Below are positions 58,546 to 64,000 of a stretch of DNA of 64,000 nucleotides, in pieces; within the stretch, counting starts at the first letter, position 1, and each line of letters starts with the position of its first letter. The position numbers were made by a program, and so were the translations under genes. The notes beneath the pieces are model-generated. The model saw only the letters and a program-made list of their open reading frames with translations. It did not search any database and had not been told where the DNA came from. The DNA lies in NCBI RefSeq assembly GCF_021155775.2, contig NC_060235.2:28250607-28314606 (forward strand), written 5' to 3'. Origin of the DNA: Neodiprion pinetum (lineage: Eukaryota > Arthropoda > Insecta > Hymenoptera > Diprionidae).

Positions 58546-58820
58546 GAGAGCGTATCGTTTCTACAAGTGCTGATGCCTACAAGTTCGTTTCTCATACATT
58601 TAACTGTAAATTTCGTACATTTTGATTGAATTTGATTTAATCTAATTTAATTTAATGTAAATTATCTTACTGCCACTTGTAGAAATGATCCTTTCGGTTT
58701 TAGGATCGCCACTTGTACAAATGAACCTTTTCGGGGTGAAACGGGAGGAAACAAACTTGTAGGATTCCCACTTGTAGAAACGAACTTGTAGGTATCGGCA
58801 TTTGTAGAAACGGTCCTCTC
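58546..58820. mobile_element. 275-bp inverted-repeat element with 'CTACAAGT' subterminal repeats
   Basis: The left end (58546-58592) and the reverse complement of the right end (58775-58820) share 'TTTCTACAAGTGCTGATG' and 'CCTACAAGTTCGTTTCT' with few mismatches. The interior carries further copies of CACTTGTAGAAA and ACTTGTAGG. No reading frame is present, so this is a non-autonomous element. No unambiguous target duplication was found, so the superfamily is not assigned. Confidence 0.6.
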
Positions 58821-58970
58821 TCTAACTTTCATTTCCATTTATTGTTAAAGCTTTTTCTAGTCCTTTTGATTCTTGGCCTTTCAACTACGTGGTTTGGCTG
58901 AGCATATGATTTTGAGGTGCCTGCACTTTTCCAATCAATAGTACTCTTCAAATACCCCATACTATTATGA

Positions 58971-60197
58971 TTAATCAATCAACCATTGATTTTTATCAAA
59001 AATCTGCAGAATGTGTAATAATTTTTTTTGAACTCTGATATTATTTCCAATAGCCGAAAAATTTACATCTTTGCCTACGTCTTCCATATTTTTTACGACC
59101 CCTCTTACTGAATGTATCACATTCGTCATACCAATACACTGTCCAAATTTGAGTGGTGCAGATTTCTTCACCTCTTCGTCAAAGCCTTCTCTCGTAAATT
59201 TTTCTGTGTCAACCTTTAATGATGTCAGTGAATTAATAAATGACTTATAGTAATAATCAAGCATGTCTTCTAAACTGTTGTTTAATAATTCATCTTGCAC
59301 ACTTGATAATAAAAAGAAAATTAGGTCTTTGGCTCCAGAGCCATAGTAACCAAGCTGGAAGTCAATTATTTTAATGCTAATTGGATGAGAATTTTCGGCA
59401 TATTTAAACAGCATATTGTTAGACCAATAATCACCATGCACCATTGTTCCCCATGGCTCTGAAGGTTTTGAAAGTCGGTAATCAACCTCATAGTCATATC
59501 TCAAAGTTTTATTAATTCGATTAATGTATGGCTTCGCTTCTGGAAGTTCTTTTAAAGTATCATGTACTTGTCTCAGCATAGCTCTGACAGTCTCCATTGT
59601 TGTGTCATTTGCGACATGTACTAACGCAGGCATAACTGAATGTTTGAAAAATTCAGAATCTTTTAATTTCAAACCAATCGTTACCGCATGTAATTTTGCT
59701 AACTCTTCAATGGCAAGTTGAGTGTGTTCTAAATCTAAGCCTAATAATCTATCTCGCACCGAGTATCCTTTAGGAATTAGATTTTGCAGCACTATAGCAG
59801 CCTGCTCGTCAAATACGTTAGGGTCTGTCAATCCTAATCTGCCACCATAGTAAAGGGGGAACTTGACAAGTTTATCAGGGTCTATACCACTTTCCATTTG
59901 TAGTTTCGTAAATTCAGGCACAATTTTTTTATAAAAGATAAGTTCCTTCCAGAAAGAAATTGGGCTGTTAAACAAATCTGTAAGATATTCTGTTGGAGGC
60001 GGTATTTTCACAACTAGATTCAAAACCTCAGTTGTGTTATTTCTTGCGATAGTCGCATCAATCCCGTATATCAAACTTCCGTAATTTTCTCCTGGATTTG
60101 TGAGCGGTTTCCATACCACACTTTTAATTGTCGTTTTTGGCCCGAGTGTTTCTTGTAGCAGATTATGTAATTCCTTTACCGGTAGTGCTGTCTGCAT
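58971..60197 (-). CDS. CHK kinase-like / EcKinase family protein
   Basis: A single coding exon of 408 aa. The aminoglycoside-phosphotransferase-like fold is visible: 'LVVKIPPP' with the ATP-site Lys near residue 64, 'AIVLQNLIPKGY', 'LAIEELAKLHA', catalytic 'MVHGDYWSNNMLF' (HGD at 254-256) and metal-binding 'IKIIDFQLGYYGSGAKDL' (Asp near 279). The family is expanded in arthropods; characterised members phosphorylate ecdysteroids, and others are proposed in detoxification. All catalytic residues expected are present. A TTTCAG acceptor sits two bases before the ATG, so an untranslated upstream exon is likely. A minus-strand AATAAA lies at 58838-58843. The substrate cannot be told from sequence. 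Confidence 0.9.
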   Translation of the reverse strand: MQTALPVKELHNLLQETLGPKTTIKSVVWKPLTNPGENYGSLIYGIDATIARNNTTEVLNLVVKIPPPTEYLTDLFNSPISFWKELIFYKKIVPEFTKLQMESGIDPDKLVKFPLYYGGRLGLTDPNVFDEQAAIVLQNLIPKGYSVRDRLLGLDLEHTQLAIEELAKLHAVTIGLKLKDSEFFKHSVMPALVHVANDTTMETVRAMLRQVHDTLKELPEAKPYINRINKTLRYDYEVDYRLSKPSEPWGTMVHGDYWSNNMLFKYAENSHPISIKIIDFQLGYYGSGAKDLIFFLLSSVQDELLNNSLEDMLDYYYKSFINSLTSLKVDTEKFTREGFDEEVKKSAPLKFGQCIGMTNVIHSVRGVVKNMEDVGKDVNFSAIGNNIRVQKKLLHILQIFDKNQWLID

Positions 60198-63100
60198 TTC
60201 TGAAATTATTCATAGAAAAAATGAAATATTATGATTTCAATACCTGCATATTCTCTGAACATGGCCTCACAATCCAATAAAAGTTTCGACCAATAGCATC
60301 AAACAATTAGAATGTAAATACATAAAATCTTCCGAACTTCTTTTGTTTTGTACTCGGTAATTAGTATTGACTTTTTACAATCTTTCCATATTCTTATGTC
60401 CTGAGTAATTGTCCTGCTAATATAATCTTGCAGCCACGATATGTAGCACAATATGCGAAGATTACTTAGTTGAACACTTGAATTGGAGTCACTTGTTTAT
60501 AAGTCTCCAATCATTCCAATATATAATTATTTAATTTGCCATAACAAGTAAGTTGACTTGACCATATATGGGAAATTCCACACCAACTCAACCCACGTCA
60601 AACTCTCACCAATTCCTATTATGGCTAAAAAATTTTGGACAATTACCCCAACTCCAAGTACACGGAATTTTTTCAAATTTTTTTAATAAATATTTTTTTT
60701 TCAACACCAGATTTTTGAGGATTCTTTTAGATGTTTCTAAACTTTATTCTAAATAAATTATTTGCAATACTTTCAGGCTAAAAAAAATCTTTTTTGATAA
60801 ATCTGAAAAAATTCTTCTGGATACTGTATAAAAATGATGGAGTAGCAACCCACACAGACTGACAATTGCTTCCATTTTTCTTAAATTTTGTTTTCTTCAA
60901 TAAGTTCAATTAAGAGTTGAAAGAAACACCGACCCACTTTCGGTTCAGGCTTAAAAATTTTTATATCTGACTCAAAATTTTTGAGAACTTTTTCAGATTT
61001 TTAAATTATAGCCAAAAACATGGTGGTTTTAAAAAATTATAAGTAAAACTACTTTACTCAAAAAAATCGGGCAAAATGTAGGGTACTGTTTTGGATTTGG
61101 AATAATTGCATATAAATTTATGCAAAAGATCAAAAAAGGTGAGGGTCCGATGTTGGTTAAATCAGTGTATCGAGTATGAATATGCATTCAATAGACACGG
61201 CTGTGTATGAGGTTCTTGCAAATGCGTCTTCAATTTTTCTAAGATGTCGTTACTATTTTTTATTGCATTGTTCAGTCAGTGTCTACTGTAGGTAACAAAA
61301 TGTACCAAGATACAGTTTCCATCACATACACTATTATTGTAATATATCCTGGTATCTACATCAGAGGCTTAATAAAAATGGTCTGGAATGTTCTAAACAG
61401 ACTGAAGATTCTTCTAAGTTTTGCTATATAAATTCCATTTATGTTGCCATACTACAATAACAATTAACTTGAGCAGTTAAACATGTGTTGCTAAGATTTA
61501 TTGAAATGACTATGATAAGCAATAATTGTTTTCTGGGTTGAAGAATTTCAAGGTCCTTAAATATACCACACTCAGCCTACAAATGTAACTTAGGTTAGAT
61601 TGTGGAAGAAGTCTATGCAGCTCACTATCGTTGGCAAAATAACCACATACAATTTTAACGCTTATTTGCATTAAGTAATTGCTACACTCATAACAATTAC
61701 AAGTATGTACCAACTTCTGAAACCTGCTCGTTAACTTCTTATCACCTCACTGTCTGCTATTATTCTATGAATACTTGTATCTAAAAATATACGAATCTGT
61801 GAAGATATCATGAACATTTGAAGCTGTGGGAAAACAGGGTTTTAGATAAATATGTTGTATCTTAAAGTTATTAATTAAATTTATTTTGTTTACTAATAAA
61901 TTAAATGATCTGATCAACTTTAGATCGATTCCACCGTAAATAAGAATAAAACTTCTGCTAATATGCATTTCTTCCATACTTTATCGCTTGTATTATCAAA
62001 ATTTTTTTAATAAATTGTGATTTTCAAAATTAATTGAGAATCACGTAATGATATAATATTTCAAAACAATGAAACCCACCATATTTAATTAGAATAGTCA
62101 GCAGTTACAACATGAATATTATTTTGAAAACTTTGAAAATCATGCATGCAAAATTTCTTTTGTTACTCATAGTCTTGCTATTTTATAATTTTTTGCAAAA
62201 TTAATCAAGACGATACTTTGATATCTAGTTAAATAAATCTCAATTTGGCTGATTGTACAATATTCGTATTTTGTTACTATGAGACAAGTGATACAGCTTA
62301 CCGTCCATTGAAAAATTTGACTACTAAATCGCAACCACTTCCTTTGGCGATGTCAATTCTTATACTACACTTCGGCTATTTCAGTACACCAACTACTTGA
62401 TCATGAACGCAATGGGGTAATGTCTACTCAATGTACTCCACAGTCGGCAGTTGTGACCTCTTTCCCCCACTATTCATGTGCATTTACATCGGGATCATAT
62501 GCAGCCTTATAAACAGTGCATTGAAAAAATTGTCCCCCCAGCTCATCGGGTAAAAATGATGATACTCTCTTCTATTAAGGCTATCACATTTGGATTAATA
62601 ATCTCTTAATATAATAAATGTCATTGCCAAAAAGTAATTAAAAAGTAATTGTATGGGTTGTGCATCTATTCTGCAATGATCATCAAATCTGATTCGCTAA
62701 GATATCAATGTATCGTTCTCCTTAATATGATTAAGATGATTAGCTATTAATTTAATACCTATTGATTACATGATTCTGAGCTTCTTGATATTCTAGTACT
62801 CATGTTCGGGTACCTTTTTTTTTACTAATAATGAAGTTATGAGTGTTTCAATTTACAATTCTACTTGAATTAGTTGGTTATATGTTTAAAAAGTATTACA
62901 TCAGGACATCTTGTTATTTTATCTAATTTCGGAGGGCTGCACACATGAATCTTCTCAATATAGTTATCTTTTACAACTTTCTATCATAAAATTCAACTTA
63001 TTTTATCGACTAATCATTCCGACGCTTTGGAAATTTATCTTATGCTAAAGCAGCCATTTCATTCGTTTGATTGATATAGCTCATGTTACAAACTATATAG

Positions 63101-64000
63101 GGAAACGAATTCCAACTGCTGTGAGAGTAAACGTAGAATTCACATTTTAAAAGCAGCATGTTTTTATACATCTCCCGGTTTGTAAAGACGTATTTGTACG
63201 TGCTTAGACGTTACAACCATTTACAAATAGTCTCCTCCCCAAAATGTGAAATACTCAAAAAATCATAATCTGGTAATGCTGATCAAAGCAGAAAATAATG
63301 AAACGTAACGCCATATATTTTGATAGTATTTTGTGAGAAACAATTTAAAAAAATCATGTCTGAGCTTACTTGATTGCAGTAAATATTATTAAAACCTTTT
63401 ATATTCTTTATCTGATATTAGATGTTAAAAATGAAAATTTACATTGGAATAAAGCTGTTTGTTATTCACTCGTGTATTTGTACATCAAAATGAAATTTAA
63501 GTAAAATTTTGCATTGATTCTAAGCCTGCTCAGTAAACAGTGATATACTAACAATGAAAAACTGCTTTGTTATTGGAAGTTGCGACACTACAGTATGGTA
63601 ATTCAATATCTGTGATTCACATGCTTATTTTAATCAATTGACAATGAAGAAAATATAACAAAGTGTTTCTGCTATCATCATCTTCAAATTACTTTTGTTT
63701 AATTGTCATTTTATCGGCACTTGGTATGATAAGTTCATGTGACTTCACTGCATGCTCTTTACTGAATTCTCTTCAGGTCATTGAAAGACAATTTGATCTG
63801 AAACTCTACAGTGTTAGAGTTTGTCCTGAATATTCTATCAGAAAATAGCAATTGTGGGCATTCACCTATTAGGATCGTAATTTAAGCAAATTGCAAATTA
63901 AACACTCACGTGAATATTACAATCACTAAGTTCATTTCAATCCTTATTTTCAAGGAACAATTCGCCTAAGGAATTTAAGACTGTTTTGTAACCGCATAAC
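60198..64000. other. AT-rich intergenic DNA upstream of the EcKinase gene
   Basis: Frames are short (up to about 70 codons) and without motifs. The left end should include an untranslated first exon of the EcKinase gene. The section 60560-61150 is poly-A/T-rich and might be an old repeat, but no termini were recognised. I see no gene from 61150 to 64000. Confidence 0.5.

Overview
The window reads as insect nuclear DNA: AT-rich, with GT-AG introns, long intergenic stretches, short TTAGG-type tracts, an arthropod-type EcKinase gene and clustered intronless Hsp70 genes. Hymenoptera is a reasonable guess, but the sequence alone does not prove it. Exon structures were built by hand from splice sites, reading phase and recalled family similarity.

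Layout, left to right. A MEMO1 orthologue (minus, 8 exons, 2250-4960) is divergent from exonuclease 1 (plus, 5614-9624 or 9871). Exonuclease 1 converges on an ER-type FKBP2 (minus, 10550-11498). Next are two intronless Hsp70 genes head to head (12360-14285 minus, 15234-17159 plus). They form a 5.1 kb palindrome with two 2425-bp arms that look identical and a 284-bp heat-shock-element-bearing centre. A Ras2/R-Ras2 type GTPase (plus, 18484-26851) has a 6.9 kb first intron. A CCDC96/CFAP184-like coiled-coil gene (minus, 31269-32958) is divergent from the kinetochore gene SKA1 (plus, 34679-35778). A third, isolated Hsp70 (plus, 37007-38932) differs from the pair by one residue in 641 but has a diverged 3' flank. 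Two tandem COX8 genes (minus, 39548-41097 and 42048-43458) follow. BTBD7 (plus, 45553-52244) carries a nested antisense M20 dipeptidase-like gene (45955-48266) in its first coding intron. A CHK/EcKinase gene (minus, 58971-60197) is last. The remainder is intergenic DNA with several short non-autonomous elements.

There is no operon logic here; these are independent eukaryotic genes. The clearest functional unit is the Hsp70 set, whose three copies share TATA boxes and heat-shock elements and appear homogenised by gene conversion.

Most worth a second look: the Hsp70 palindrome and its distant conversion partner; the nested M20 gene, full length but altered at catalytic positions; the COX8 duplication with a 472-bp fold-back element in an intron; four further inverted-repeat structures (a TTAA-flanked 0.73 kb element, a 275-bp element with 'CTACAAGT' repeats, a 161-bp hairpin, a 14-bp perfect repeat pair); and ambiguous 3' ends for BTBD7 and exonuclease 1. 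I saw no CRISPR array, rRNA or convincing tRNA.
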